Shown piece after piece: positions 1 to 6,652 of a stretch of 64,000 nt of DNA. Source of the DNA: Bacilli bacterium (GTDB lineage Bacteria > Bacillota_I > Bacilli_A > RF39 > UBA660); assembly GCA_017433415.1 (NCBI GenBank), contig JAFRHI010000023.1, forward strand, positions 1-64,000, written 5' to 3'. The position numbers and the translations under genes are program-made. Below the pieces are notes generated by a model. That model saw nothing but the letters and a program-made list of their open reading frames with translations, did no database searches and was not told where the DNA came from. Numbering within the stretch: the first letter of the stretch is position 1; the number at the start of each line of letters is the position of its first letter.

Positions 1-139
1 ATTTATTGATGATATTGTTTGGGATAATAACAATTATCGACCAAGTTTTGCATTAAATTATAAAACCCCAATCGAGTATAAAACTCAATCAGGGTTTAAT
101 TAGAACTTTTTGTGTCTACTTTTTGTTGACAAGTTCATA
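1..139 (+). mobile_element. Right end of an IS3-family insertion sequence
   Basis: The left edge of the window holds the last codons of a transposase followed by a short segment (about 112-139) of the form TGTCTACTTTTTGTTGACA, which resembles the right terminal inverted repeat of many Firmicutes IS3-type elements. The left end lies outside the window, so the other repeat, the target duplication and whether the element is intact cannot be seen. The histidine kinase gene starts about 75 bases further on. Confidence 0.6.
2..103 (+). CDS. IS3-type transposase (integrase core), C-terminal end only
   Basis: An open frame runs in from the left edge and stops at TAG 101-103. Its 33 visible residues have the typical end of an rve-type DDE transposase: a W-D-N-N-N-Y-R-P-S block, then A-L-N-Y-K-T-P-I-E-Y, matching the family pattern of YNxxRPHxxLxYxTPxEY. 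The catalytic DDE residues would lie to the left, outside the window. The call rests on this short tail and on the IS-like end just after it. Confidence 0.65.
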   Translation, partial: FIDDIVWDNNNYRPSFALNYKTPIEYKTQSGFN

Positions 140-179
140 ATATTTATATAGTTTTTTTCTATTTAAATAAAAAATGTGT

Positions 180-206
180 TATAATTAGATATAAGGTATG
201 GGAGTG
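180..206 (+). promoter_or_regulatory. -10 element and ribosome binding site of the histidine kinase gene
   Basis: TATAAT at 180-185 is preceded by a poorly matching -35, and GGGAGTG at 200-206 lies 7 bases before ATG 214. The promoter sits just outside the insertion sequence end, so the element itself may influence expression. That influence is inference. Confidence 0.45.
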
Positions 207-213
207 TGTTTTT

Positions 214-2580
214 ATGGGAATAGGTTTTTATTTATCTTTATCTATGTTACCTGTTATGACTATTTTGGCTTTTATCTTTTTATTAAAGAAAAAAATTAAT
301 AATGAAGAAACTAAAATATATAGTTATTTATTAATTACATCAATAGCTATGAGCTTTTTTGAAGTATTATCTGCATTGTTATATAAAAATTATTTTGATT
401 CACTTGTCTATGGTGTGGTAGCAAAGTTAGTATTAATTTGCTATCTGATAGTGTTCTTTTTGTTTGGAAAATATAATATGACTATATGTAAAAGACCAAA
501 AAATCGTTTTTTTATTTTATATGCTATTACTGCTGTTGTGGTCCTAATTACTACTATAACTTCTACAAATTTTGTTGAGTCAAATGGTACTGTTGCACCT
601 CAAGGTGTACCTATAGTGTTGACATTTTCTTATTCTATTTGTTTGAGTATTTATGAATTAATTCTTTCTATAATTAATGGTAAAAATATTGTCAAAAAAA
701 AGTTTACACCAGTATATTTTCTTTTCCTTTTAGGTACTATTAATACAATTATTATTTATATATATCCTACATCATTCATGGTTGGATATATAATTTGTTT
801 AGTAATAATTATAATGAATTTCACTATAGAAAATCCTGATGTTAAAATGTTGAAGCAAGTAGAATTGGCTAAAGAAAGTGCTGATAAGGCTAATGCTGCT
901 AAGACTGATTTCTTGTCTAGTATGTCTCATGAGATACGTACTCCTTTGAATGCTATTGTTGGTTTTAGTGATGAGATAATGGAATGTAATAATTTAGATG
1001 AAGCTAAGGAGAATGCTAAAGATATTGTTAATGCTAGTCAGACGTTATTAGAGATAGTTAATGGGATATTAGATATTTCTAAGATTGAAGCTGGTAAGTT
1101 AGAGATAGTTAATTCTCCTTATGATGCTAATAATACATTTAATGAGTTAGCTAAATTGATTAGTCCTAAGATGAAGGAGAAAGGTCTTGATTTTAGTTTT
1201 AATATTGCTCCTGATTTACCTAAGACTTTATATGGAGATCATGCTAATTTAAAGAAAGTTGTTACTAATTTACTTAGTAACGCATGTAAATATACTGACA
1301 ATGGATATGTACACTATGAAGTAAACTGTGTAAACTCTAACGGTTTGTGTAAACTAATTATTTCTGTTGAAGATTCTGGTCGAGGAATAAAGACTGAGAA
1401 TGTTGATAAATTATTTACTAAGTTCCAAAGATTAGAAGAAGATAGAAATACTACTATTGAAGGAACTGGACTTGGACTTGCGATAACTAAGCAATTAGTT
1501 GAATTGATGGGTGGTAGAATAATAGTTCATACTGTTTATGGAGAAGGTTCTAAATTTACTATTGTTTTAAATCAAAAGATTACTAATGATGTTGTTAAGG
1601 AAGAAAAAGAGGTTAAAACTACTTTGGATTTACATGATGTAAAAGTATTAATTGTTGATGATGTTGATTTAAATCTAAAAGTTGCGAAGAAGTTACTTGA
1701 AAGATATAATGCTAATTTAGTTGATATATGTAAGAGTGGTTTTGAATGTCTTGAAAAGATTAATAATGGTGAAAAGTATGATTTAATTTTACTTGATGAT
1801 ATGATGCCTAAGATGAGTGGTGTAGATACTTTAAAGAAATTAAGGGAAATACCAGGATTTAGAACACCAGTTATTGCTTTAACGGCTAATGCTATTAGTG
1901 GAATGAAAGAAAAGTATTTAGCAGACGGTTTTGATGATTATTTAGCTAAGCCAATTGAGAAAGATCAATTGATAAGAGTTTTCAATGAAATCCTTGGTAA
2001 AAGTTATACTGAAGAATTAGCAATTAAAGAAGCATCTGAAAATAAATTGGAAGAGAAGAAGGAAGAGTTAGATAAAATAGTTCCTGTTGAAGAAAATATT
2101 GAAGCAGTTCTTGGTGATAAGTTAGATAGAAACTATGTAGAGCCTGAAGAAGAGATTGAGACTTTGGATGTTGAGGATGAATCTGTTCCTGAAACTCCTG
2201 AAAAACTTGGTCGAGAATACTTGGAAGCTAATGGTGTTGATGTAAATCACGGACTAGAACTTCTTGGTGATATGGATATGTATAATATGACAATTAACGA
2301 TTTTATGGCTGAAGTAGAAGATAAATGGAATAGAATAGTTGAATATAAGAATAGTGGAGATATGGAAAACTATTCAATAGAAGTTCATTCTTTGAAGAGT
2401 GATTGTAAATACTTAGGATTTATGACTTTGGCAGACATAGCTTATCAACACGAATTAAAAAGTAAAGAAAATGATTCTAATTATGTTAATGATAATTTTA
2501 AAGCGTTAGAAGATGAATATCATAAAGTATTAGAAATTGCTTCTAAATATGTTGAAAGTAATCCTAGTTCTGAAGAGTAG
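214..2580 (+). CDS. Membrane-bound hybrid histidine kinase (HisKA-HATPase-REC-Hpt)
   Basis: This 788-residue sensor kinase carries a complete internal phosphorelay. About seven hydrophobic segments (roughly residues 5-205) form the membrane sensor. HisKA follows with the H-box SMSHEIRTPLN (phospho-acceptor His239), then the HATPase N, G1 and G2 boxes (DSGRGI, GTGLGLAI). A receiver domain has LILLDDMMP with acceptor Asp528 and the conserved K of AKPI. A C-terminal Hpt domain has HSLKS at His725. Multi-step kinases with Hpt domains are uncommon in low-GC Gram-positives. No separate response regulator or partner is visible nearby, so the output is unknown; phosphate would have to pass from Hpt to a regulator elsewhere. 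An acidic linker (about 610-670) separates REC and Hpt. Confidence 0.9.
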   Translation: MGIGFYLSLSMLPVMTILAFIFLLKKKINNEETKIYSYLLITSIAMSFFEVLSALLYKNYFDSLVYGVVAKLVLICYLIVFFLFGKYNMTICKRPKNRFFILYAITAVVVLITTITSTNFVESNGTVAPQGVPIVLTFSYSICLSIYELILSIINGKNIVKKKFTPVYFLFLLGTINTIIIYIYPTSFMVGYIICLVIIIMNFTIENPDVKMLKQVELAKESADKANAAKTDFLSSMSHEIRTPLNAIVGFSDEIMECNNLDEAKENAKDIVNASQTLLEIVNGILDISKIEAGKLEIVNSPYDANNTFNELAKLISPKMKEKGLDFSFNIAPDLPKTLYGDHANLKKVVTNLLSNACKYTDNGYVHYEVNCVNSNGLCKLIISVEDSGRGIKTENVDKLFTKFQRLEEDRNTTIEGTGLGLAITKQLVELMGGRIIVHTVYGEGSKFTIVLNQKITNDVVKEEKEVKTTLDLHDVKVLIVDDVDLNLKVAKKLLERYNANLVDICKSGFECLEKINNGEKYDLILLDDMMPKMSGVDTLKKLREIPGFRTPVIALTANAISGMKEKYLADGFDDYLAKPIEKDQLIRVFNEILGKSYTEELAIKEASENKLEEKKEELDKIVPVEENIEAVLGDKLDRNYVEPEEEIETLDVEDESVPETPEKLGREYLEANGVDVNHGLELLGDMDMYNMTINDFMAEVEDKWNRIVEYKNSGDMENYSIEVHSLKSDCKYLGFMTLADIAYQHELKSKENDSNYVNDNFKALEDEYHKVLEIASKYVESNPSSEE

Positions 2581-2583
2581 TTT

Positions 2584-2613
2584 TTGACAATACATTTATT
2601 TATATGTTAAAAT
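2584..2613 (+). promoter_or_regulatory. SigA-type promoter of convergent RNA, cassette 1
   Basis: TTGACA at 2584-2589 and TAAAAT at 2608-2613, spaced 18 (17 if TTAAAA is used). No start codon with a ribosome site follows. The promoter drives a short RNA directed against the toxin-like gene on the opposite strand. The same promoter is repeated about 304 bases downstream. Confidence 0.75.
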
Positions 2614-2619
2614 GAATAT

Positions 2620-2728
2620 GTTGAAGGATTCTTCATAAAATAAAAATGGAACACTTAATTTTGCATGTTGGGTGTTACCAGTGTTTTGGTTGGCACCTAA
2701 CTAGCTAGTTAGGTGCATCTTTTATTTT
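2620..2728 (+). ncRNA. Putative antisense RNA (type I antitoxin), cassette 1
   Basis: The predicted transcript of about 105 nt starts after the promoter at 2584-2613. It ends at a 22-bp perfect palindrome (2694-2715) followed by a T-rich tract (2720-2728). It has no convincing reading frame. It is fully complementary to the 3' end of the minus-strand transcript that carries the 27-residue peptide. Its segment 2647-2679 (TGGAACACTTAAT then GTTGGGTGTTACC) is nearly identical to the 5' end of that transcript (complement of 2834-2860). Convergent RNAs sharing such sequences are characteristic of type I toxin-antitoxin loci. Exact ends are predicted. Confidence 0.65.
2694..2728 (+). terminator. 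Rho-independent terminator of antisense RNA 1
   Basis: Perfect 11-bp inverted repeat CACCTAACTAG/CTAGTTAGGTG, then ATCTTTTATTTT. The T tract is on the plus-strand side only, so it terminates the plus-strand RNA and overlaps the stop codon region of the opposing gene. Confidence 0.75.
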
Positions 2729-2805
2729 AGAATTACAAAAAGTAATGCTATAAGTAAAAGAATGATAGTTAGTAAGAATGAGATTAATATATCTTTCTTA
2801 CTCAT
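2722..2805 (-). CDS. 27-residue hydrophobic peptide, putative type I toxin (cassette 1)
   Basis: The minus-strand frame begins MSKKDILIS and continues as a single leucine/isoleucine-rich helix ending in a lysine: a positively charged start followed by about 20 membrane-spanning residues. A strong Shine-Dalgarno (AGGAGGTG, complement of about 2812-2819) lies 7 bases before ATG. A paralogue of identical length lies at 3033-3116. Small single-helix peptides with an opposing RNA are the hallmark of type I toxins (Fst, TxpA, BsrG, TisB types), but I do not recognise this family. Function is inferred from architecture. Confidence 0.65.
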   Translation of the reverse strand: MSKKDILISFLLTIILLLIALLFVILK

Positions 2806-2833
2806 ATGCATCACCTCCTATCACTATGGTAGA

Positions 2834-2860
2834 GGTAGCACCCAACTATTAAATGTTCCA
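2834..2860 (-). repeat. Inverted partner of 2647-2679, 5' UTR of the toxin mRNA
   Basis: The minus-strand sequence TGGAACATTTAAT-AGTTGGGTGCTACC matches 2647-2679 read on the plus strand. The toxin mRNA can therefore pair its 5' end with its own 3' end, a long-range fold known to keep several type I toxin mRNAs inactive (hok is the established example). Confidence 0.6.
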
Positions 2861-2887
2861 TATGTATTATTCGCAATTTTTATTATT

Positions 2888-2917
2888 TTGACAATACATT
2901 TATTAATGTGTTAAAAT
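2888..2917 (+). promoter_or_regulatory. SigA-type promoter of convergent RNA, cassette 2
   Basis: TTGACA at 2888-2893 and TAAAAT at 2912-2917 with the same 18-base spacing as cassette 1. The spacer is nearly the same in both copies, which shows tandem duplication. Confidence 0.75.
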
Positions 2918-2923
2918 GAATAT

Positions 2924-3033
2924 GTTGAAGGAAGCTTCATAAAATAAAAGAGGAACACTTAATAATCGCATGTTGGGTGTTACCGAAATGTTTCGTTCCA
3001 CCTAAATCATTGCTGAGTTAGGTGGTTTTCTAT
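2924..3033 (+). ncRNA. Putative antisense RNA (type I antitoxin), cassette 2
   Basis: This is a diverged copy of the RNA at 2620-2728. It keeps GGAACACTTAAT and TGTTGGGTGTTACC, adds a small CGAAATGTTTCG hairpin, and ends in a terminator with CCACCTAA (2998-3005) pairing TTAGGTGG (3018-3025) before TTTTC. It is complementary to the 3' end of the opposing minus-strand peptide mRNA. The compensated divergence between cassettes suggests each RNA acts on its own partner. Confidence 0.6.
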
Positions 3034-3116
3034 TATATTAGTACTATGAATAGTAATAATATTAGAAGAAAGATAGTTATGAGTAAAGAAAAGATTAAAA
3101 AGTCTTTCTTAGTCAT
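3033..3116 (-). CDS. 27-residue hydrophobic peptide, putative type I toxin (cassette 2)
   Basis: The minus-strand frame begins MTKKDFLIF and continues as one hydrophobic helix. It shares the M-[ST]-K-K-D start, the length of 27 residues and the gene architecture with 2722-2805, although most helix residues differ. The ribosome site reads AAGGCGGTGAT before ATG. The region 3142-3169 repeats the GGTACCACCCAACTAATTAAATGTTCC element that would pair with the mRNA 3' end. Probably a membrane-acting toxin; an alternative is a regulatory small membrane peptide. Confidence 0.6.
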   Translation of the reverse strand: MTKKDFLIFSLLITIFLLILLLFIVLI

Positions 3117-3209
3117 ATTATCACCGCCTTTCTAAAAGTGCGGTACCACCCAACTAATTAAATGTTCCATATATATAATACTCAAAATTTTTAAGTACGA
3201 GGTGATATT

Positions 3210-3881
3210 ATGCTTAATATTTTAATTGCTTCATTACCAGCTATTATTTTTATTATATTGTTTTATTTTTTAGATAAAGATTTTGTTAAGAAAAGTTGGT
3301 TTAAATTACTTATAGTTTTAATTGTTGGAGCAGTTGGTTCTTATATTTGTTATAGATTTGAAATGCATTTTGGATCTTATTTTAAGAAAGTTAAAGATTC
3401 TACTTATTTAGAAGTGTTATTTTATGCAATATTTGGGGTAGCTATTTTTGAAGAGGGATATAAGTGGTTAATATCTTTTTGCACAACTTCTGTTGATAAA
3501 GATAAGAAACCTAAACATATTTTAATATATTGTGTTATGGCAAGTATTGGTTTTGCTTGGTTTGAAAATATTGTTTATTTTGCAATTCCTTATGGATTAG
3601 ATGTTACTTTTCAGAGAATGTTTACGGCTTTTCCTAGTCATATTTGTAATGCTATTTGGATGAGTTATTTGATGATACTTTGTTTTAAAAGTAATAAGTT
3701 TAAAAGAATTATTTTTGGTTTTCTTAGTTTAGTTATTCCAGTAGTAGTGCATGCTCTTTATAATAGTTTTTTATATGGTAGTAGAAGTGAATTGTTAAAG
3801 TATAATAGAATTTATCTTATATTCTTATGCTTATCTAGTATATATTTAGTATTTAAAGAGAAGAAAAAAAGCGATTGTTGA
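3210..3881 (+). CDS. PrsW-family intramembrane protease homologue
   Basis: This 223-residue multi-pass membrane protein has the PrsW/CPBP-type motifs inside its helices: EEGYK (Glu81, Glu82), a W-F-E-N motif (Glu119, Asn120), PSHICNA (His144, Asn147) and VHALYNS (His181, Asn185). In Bacillus, PrsW performs site-1 cleavage of an anti-sigma factor. Here no sigma or anti-sigma gene is adjacent, so the substrate is unknown. The start is ATG 3210 behind GAGGTGAT. It is convergent with the tspO-like gene, separated by 8 bases. Confidence 0.8.
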   Translation: MLNILIASLPAIIFIILFYFLDKDFVKKSWFKLLIVLIVGAVGSYICYRFEMHFGSYFKKVKDSTYLEVLFYAIFGVAIFEEGYKWLISFCTTSVDKDKKPKHILIYCVMASIGFAWFENIVYFAIPYGLDVTFQRMFTAFPSHICNAIWMSYLMILCFKSNKFKRIIFGFLSLVIPVVVHALYNSFLYGSRSELLKYNRIYLIFLCLSSIYLVFKEKKKSDC

Positions 3882-3900
3882 AATCACTTTTATATATTTA
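3866..3900. terminator. Shared terminator between prsW-like and tspO-like genes
   Basis: An imperfect hairpin AAGCGATT/AATCACTT is flanked by A and T tracts on both sides of the convergent stop codons, so it can serve both strands. One mismatch makes it only moderately strong. Confidence 0.5.
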
Positions 3901-4348
3901 ATAAATAGATTGATAGGGAAAGTATTGTTGCGAATATTCCTAATAAAATATAAGGTATTAGGTAATTTGCTTTTTTATTGATAAGATTTTTTGTTTCTAA
4001 ATATAGAAATAGGGTTGATATTAGTGTTGCTAGACATGAGATGAAGCCTAAGAAATTACTTTTTAAGCCAAAGAATACTAGCGTAAAACTTTGATTAAAT
4101 AAATAATTTATTAGAAGTGTTATTTTATATGATTTAGGTATATCTTTAAACTTATAGTTTGTTACTATATTATAGGTAGTTATAGTAATGAATATGTAAA
4201 TAGTTGTCCAAGCTATTCCATAAAATAATTGTGGTGGAGCAAAGAATGGGGTTATTATTTCCTTATAATAATCATAATCTACAGGGATTAGGTTATTTAA
4301 AAACCAAGGGGCTAAACATAAAATAAACAGAAAAATCTTTTTAAGCAT
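3890..4348 (-). CDS. tspO: TspO/MBR-family membrane protein
   Basis: The 152-residue protein has five hydrophobic segments, the usual TspO architecture. Family landmarks near the N-terminus are PFFAPPQLFYGIAWTTIYI, matching the P-x-x-x-P-P-x-x-x-F/Y-x-x-x-W-T-x-L/I-Y signature, and a later FNQ-SFTLVFFGLK segment equivalent to the N-x-x-W-x-x-x-F-F region. TspO binds porphyrins and cholesterol-like ligands and is linked to stress regulation. It is transcribed away from the rhomboid gene and shares a 69-base divergent promoter region with it. The ribosome site AGGAGATG is clear. Confidence 0.82.
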   Translation of the reverse strand: MLKKIFLFILCLAPWFLNNLIPVDYDYYKEIITPFFAPPQLFYGIAWTTIYIFITITTYNIVTNYKFKDIPKSYKITLLINYLFNQSFTLVFFGLKSNFLGFISCLATLISTLFLYLETKNLINKKANYLIPYILLGIFATILSLSIYLLNI

Positions 4349-4417
4349 TTTATCATCTCCTCTTTTATTATTTTATGTTTTATTGTATAATATTATTAGT
4401 TTTTTTGGAGGAATTTT
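4349..4417. promoter_or_regulatory. Divergent promoter region, tspO-like / rhomboid
   Basis: TATAAT at 4386-4391 reads towards the rhomboid gene, and complementary-strand AT-rich hexamers overlap it for the tspO-like gene. GGAGGAA precedes ATG 4418. Confidence 0.45.
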
Positions 4418-5569
4418 ATGGAAAGTGAATTAATGCTTGATAGTAAAAATGTTATTACAATGAAGTTGTTACATTATTTTATAACCGAAAAAAACTATAA
4501 TCCAATCATTCTTCAAGGGGTTGAAAACGAAATTTGGTTGGAAAACCTTGATGAGGATTGTAAAGTAGTCAGAATTGTTTCTGGATATATACATAATGAT
4601 GAGCAATTTAATTTTGATGTTTTTAAAACAAAAAGAATTGTTAAAAAGATAAAGAAAAAGACTTTTTCTTTAAGTATGAATGTTATGAGCATATTTCTTG
4701 ATATGGGAGAAAATGTTACTAAGGAAATTAATAGTGATCCTAAATTAATGTGTATTAATGTTAAGGATGAAGATGATATATTAAAAAATGATTTGATTAA
4801 AAAAGTTTTTCCTGATTTAAATAAAAAAATGAAATATACTGAAAGTGGTGTCGAATTATTTGCTAAAATAACTAGTGATATTAATCAGCATAATAGAGAT
4901 GATGCTTCTAAACTTGAAAAAGTATTTAAAAGTAAAGTACCATATATTACATATTTTTTAATAGCAATTAATATAATATTTTATGTTGTTCCAATATTAT
5001 TTGGAGAATATGATAATATTATTAATCAGTATTGTGTACATGGACCTAGTGTTAGAGCAGGACAGTATTATAGATTATTAACTGGTATATTTTTACATGG
5101 TGGAATAATGCATTTGTTTTTCAATTGCTATTCTTTAAGTATTATTGGTTCACAAATAGAAAGTTTTTTAGGTAAATTTAAATTTTTGGTTATTTATTTG
5201 TTTGCTGGTTTAATGGGTTCATTATTTTCAATTACCTTTAGTGGTAATGTTGGATCTATTGGGGCTAGTGGCGCAATATTTGGATTGATGGGTGCCCTTG
5301 TATATTTTGGATATTACTATAGAGTATATTTAGGAAATGTTGTAAAGAGCCAAATAGTGCCATTAATAATATTGAATTTATCTTTGGGATTTCTTATGAC
5401 TGGTATTGATAATTATGCCCATATTGGTGGATTAATAGGAGGAGTTTTAATAACTAGAGCTTTAGGGGTTAAGGATAAGACCAGTACTTTTGAAATGATT
5501 AATGGTTGGATAATGGTTTTAATCTTTTGTATATTTGCCTACTATATTGCTTTTGTTTATGGATATTAA
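4418..5569 (+). CDS. Rhomboid-family intramembrane serine protease with N-terminal extension
   Basis: The 383-residue protein has a cytosolic-looking domain of about 170 residues followed by a rhomboid core of six or seven helices. Key motifs are the HGGIMHLFFN loop, GASGA with nucleophile Ser284 and YAHIGG with catalytic His335. Length and layout resemble Bacillus GluP/YqgP, which also has a soluble N-terminal domain and takes part in membrane protein quality control. A second, shorter rhomboid lies at 47603-48220. Substrates are unknown. Confidence 0.9.
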   Translation: MESELMLDSKNVITMKLLHYFITEKNYNPIILQGVENEIWLENLDEDCKVVRIVSGYIHNDEQFNFDVFKTKRIVKKIKKKTFSLSMNVMSIFLDMGENVTKEINSDPKLMCINVKDEDDILKNDLIKKVFPDLNKKMKYTESGVELFAKITSDINQHNRDDASKLEKVFKSKVPYITYFLIAINIIFYVVPILFGEYDNIINQYCVHGPSVRAGQYYRLLTGIFLHGGIMHLFFNCYSLSIIGSQIESFLGKFKFLVIYLFAGLMGSLFSITFSGNVGSIGASGAIFGLMGALVYFGYYYRVYLGNVVKSQIVPLIILNLSLGFLMTGIDNYAHIGGLIGGVLITRALGVKDKTSTFEMINGWIMVLIFCIFAYYIAFVYGY

Positions 5570-5571
5570 TA

Positions 5572-5597
5572 AAGAATCTTAGGATTCTTTTTCTTTT
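5572..5597 (+). terminator. Terminator of the rhomboid gene
   Basis: AAGAATC (5572-5578) pairs with GATTCTT (5583-5589) around a 4-base loop, followed by a T-rich tract. Confidence 0.8.
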
Positions 5598-5606
5598 TAA
5601 TTATTG

Positions 5607-5635
5607 TTGTAATTGATTTATTAAAATGATAAAAT
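5607..5635 (+). promoter_or_regulatory. Promoter of the ireB-ruvX-mltG operon
   Basis: TTGTAA (5607-5612) and TAAAAT (5630-5635) with a 17-base spacer, 32 bases before the ireB start codon. Confidence 0.6.
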
Positions 5636-5667
5636 AGAAGTGTAATATAATGTTATGAGGTGATAAT

Positions 5668-5922
5668 ATGCCAAAGGAACAGACTAGTTTATTTGATATT
5701 AAGGAAATTGATACAGAACATACTAGAGTGATATTAAAAGAGGTTTATGAAGCTTTAGAAGAAAGAGGGTATAATCCTACTAATCAAATAGTTGGATATT
5801 TAATTAGTGGTGATCCTGGTTATATTTCTAGTTATAAAGAAGCTAGAAATAGAATTCAAGAAATTGATAGAGCTAAGATTGTTGAGATTCTTTTGACTGA
5901 GTTTCAAAGTAGTAACAAATGA
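5668..5922 (+). CDS. ireB: IreB-family regulatory phosphoprotein (UPF0297/DUF965)
   Basis: The 84-residue cytosolic protein matches the family along its length: an N-terminal threonine-containing stretch before LFDI, then EVYEALEERGYNPTNQIVGY and LISGDPGYISSYKEARN. In Enterococcus, IreB is a substrate of the Ser/Thr kinase IreK and modulates cephalosporin resistance. The Bacillus counterpart yrzL heads the same ruvX operon. The gene overlaps ruvX by 4 bases (ATGA), indicating translational coupling. GAGGTGAT precedes ATG 5668. Confidence 0.93.
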   Translation: MPKEQTSLFDIKEIDTEHTRVILKEVYEALEERGYNPTNQIVGYLISGDPGYISSYKEARNRIQEIDRAKIVEILLTEFQSSNK

Positions 5923-6338
5923 GATATTTGGGACTTGATTTAGGTAGTAGGACTTTAGGTGTTGCACTTAGTGATAAGACAGGGCTGATTGCGAGTAATT
6001 ATAAAACAATAAGGCATAATGAAGAATATGATAAACTTGTTGATGTAGTAAAAGCTTTAGTTCTTGAATTGGAAATTGAGGCAATAGTTTTAGGATTCCC
6101 TAAAAACATGAACAATACTATTGGGCCTAAAGGAGAACTTAGCTTATTATTTAAAGAAAAATTAGAAAAAGTTCTTGATGTTCCTGTTTTTTTACAGGAT
6201 GAAAGGTTAAGTACTAAGAGTGCTACTGATATACTTATTGCATCTGATGTTTCTAGGAAAAACAGAAAAAAAATAGTTGATAGTATGGCAGCTAGTATTA
6301 TATTACAGACGTATTTAGATAGGAGAAATAAAGAATGA
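5919..6338 (+). CDS. ruvX: Holliday junction resolvase RuvX (YqgF family)
   Basis: The 139-residue RNase H-fold nuclease has the first catalytic Asp at position 7 in YLGLDLGSRTLGVA, a second acidic motif in FLQDERLST and a final Asp in KKIVDSMAASIILQ. YqgF family proteins resolve Holliday junctions and process the 5' end of pre-16S rRNA. It is coupled to ireB (4-base overlap) and to the DUF1292 gene (4-base overlap). Length is standard for the family. Confidence 0.94.
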   Translation: MRYLGLDLGSRTLGVALSDKTGLIASNYKTIRHNEEYDKLVDVVKALVLELEIEAIVLGFPKNMNNTIGPKGELSLLFKEKLEKVLDVPVFLQDERLSTKSATDILIASDVSRKNRKKIVDSMAASIILQTYLDRRNKE

Positions 6339-6628
6339 AAAAAAATACTTTTTCGATGATTGATGAAAATGGAAATGAAGTAGTTTATGATGTTTTGTTT
6401 ACTTTTGAAAATGAAGAAACAAATAAAAACTATATAGTATATACTGATAATCATAAAGATGAAACAGGTAATATTGAAGTTTATGCTTCAATATATGATC
6501 CTGAAGACCCTAAGAGTAAATTAGAGGCAATAAAAACAGAGAAGGAATGGAAAGTAATAGAAACAATTCTTGACACTTTACAAGAAGAGGTTCGTAAAAA
6601 AGCAACTGAAGAAAATAATGAGCAATAG
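6335..6628 (+). CDS. DUF1292-family protein (YrzB type)
   Basis: The small acidic 97-residue cytosolic protein fits DUF1292: an opening DENGNEVVYDVLFTFE, the central NYIVYTDN strand and YASIYDPED, then a C-terminal helix after EWKVIE. The Bacillus counterpart yrzB occupies the same place after ruvX. Its molecular role is not established. A second DUF1292 protein lies at 61992-62255. The ATG overlaps the ruvX stop. Confidence 0.88.
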   Translation: MKKNTFSMIDENGNEVVYDVLFTFENEETNKNYIVYTDNHKDETGNIEVYASIYDPEDPKSKLEAIKTEKEWKVIETILDTLQEEVRKKATEENNEQ

Positions 6629-6652
6629 CTCTTTATTTTTTCTGGAGGTAGT

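Noticed and set aside
5919-6374. TGA read as tryptophan (Mollicutes code)
   Set aside because: TGA ends ruvX and ireB at the coupled ATGA overlaps, and tryptophan is encoded by TGG throughout.
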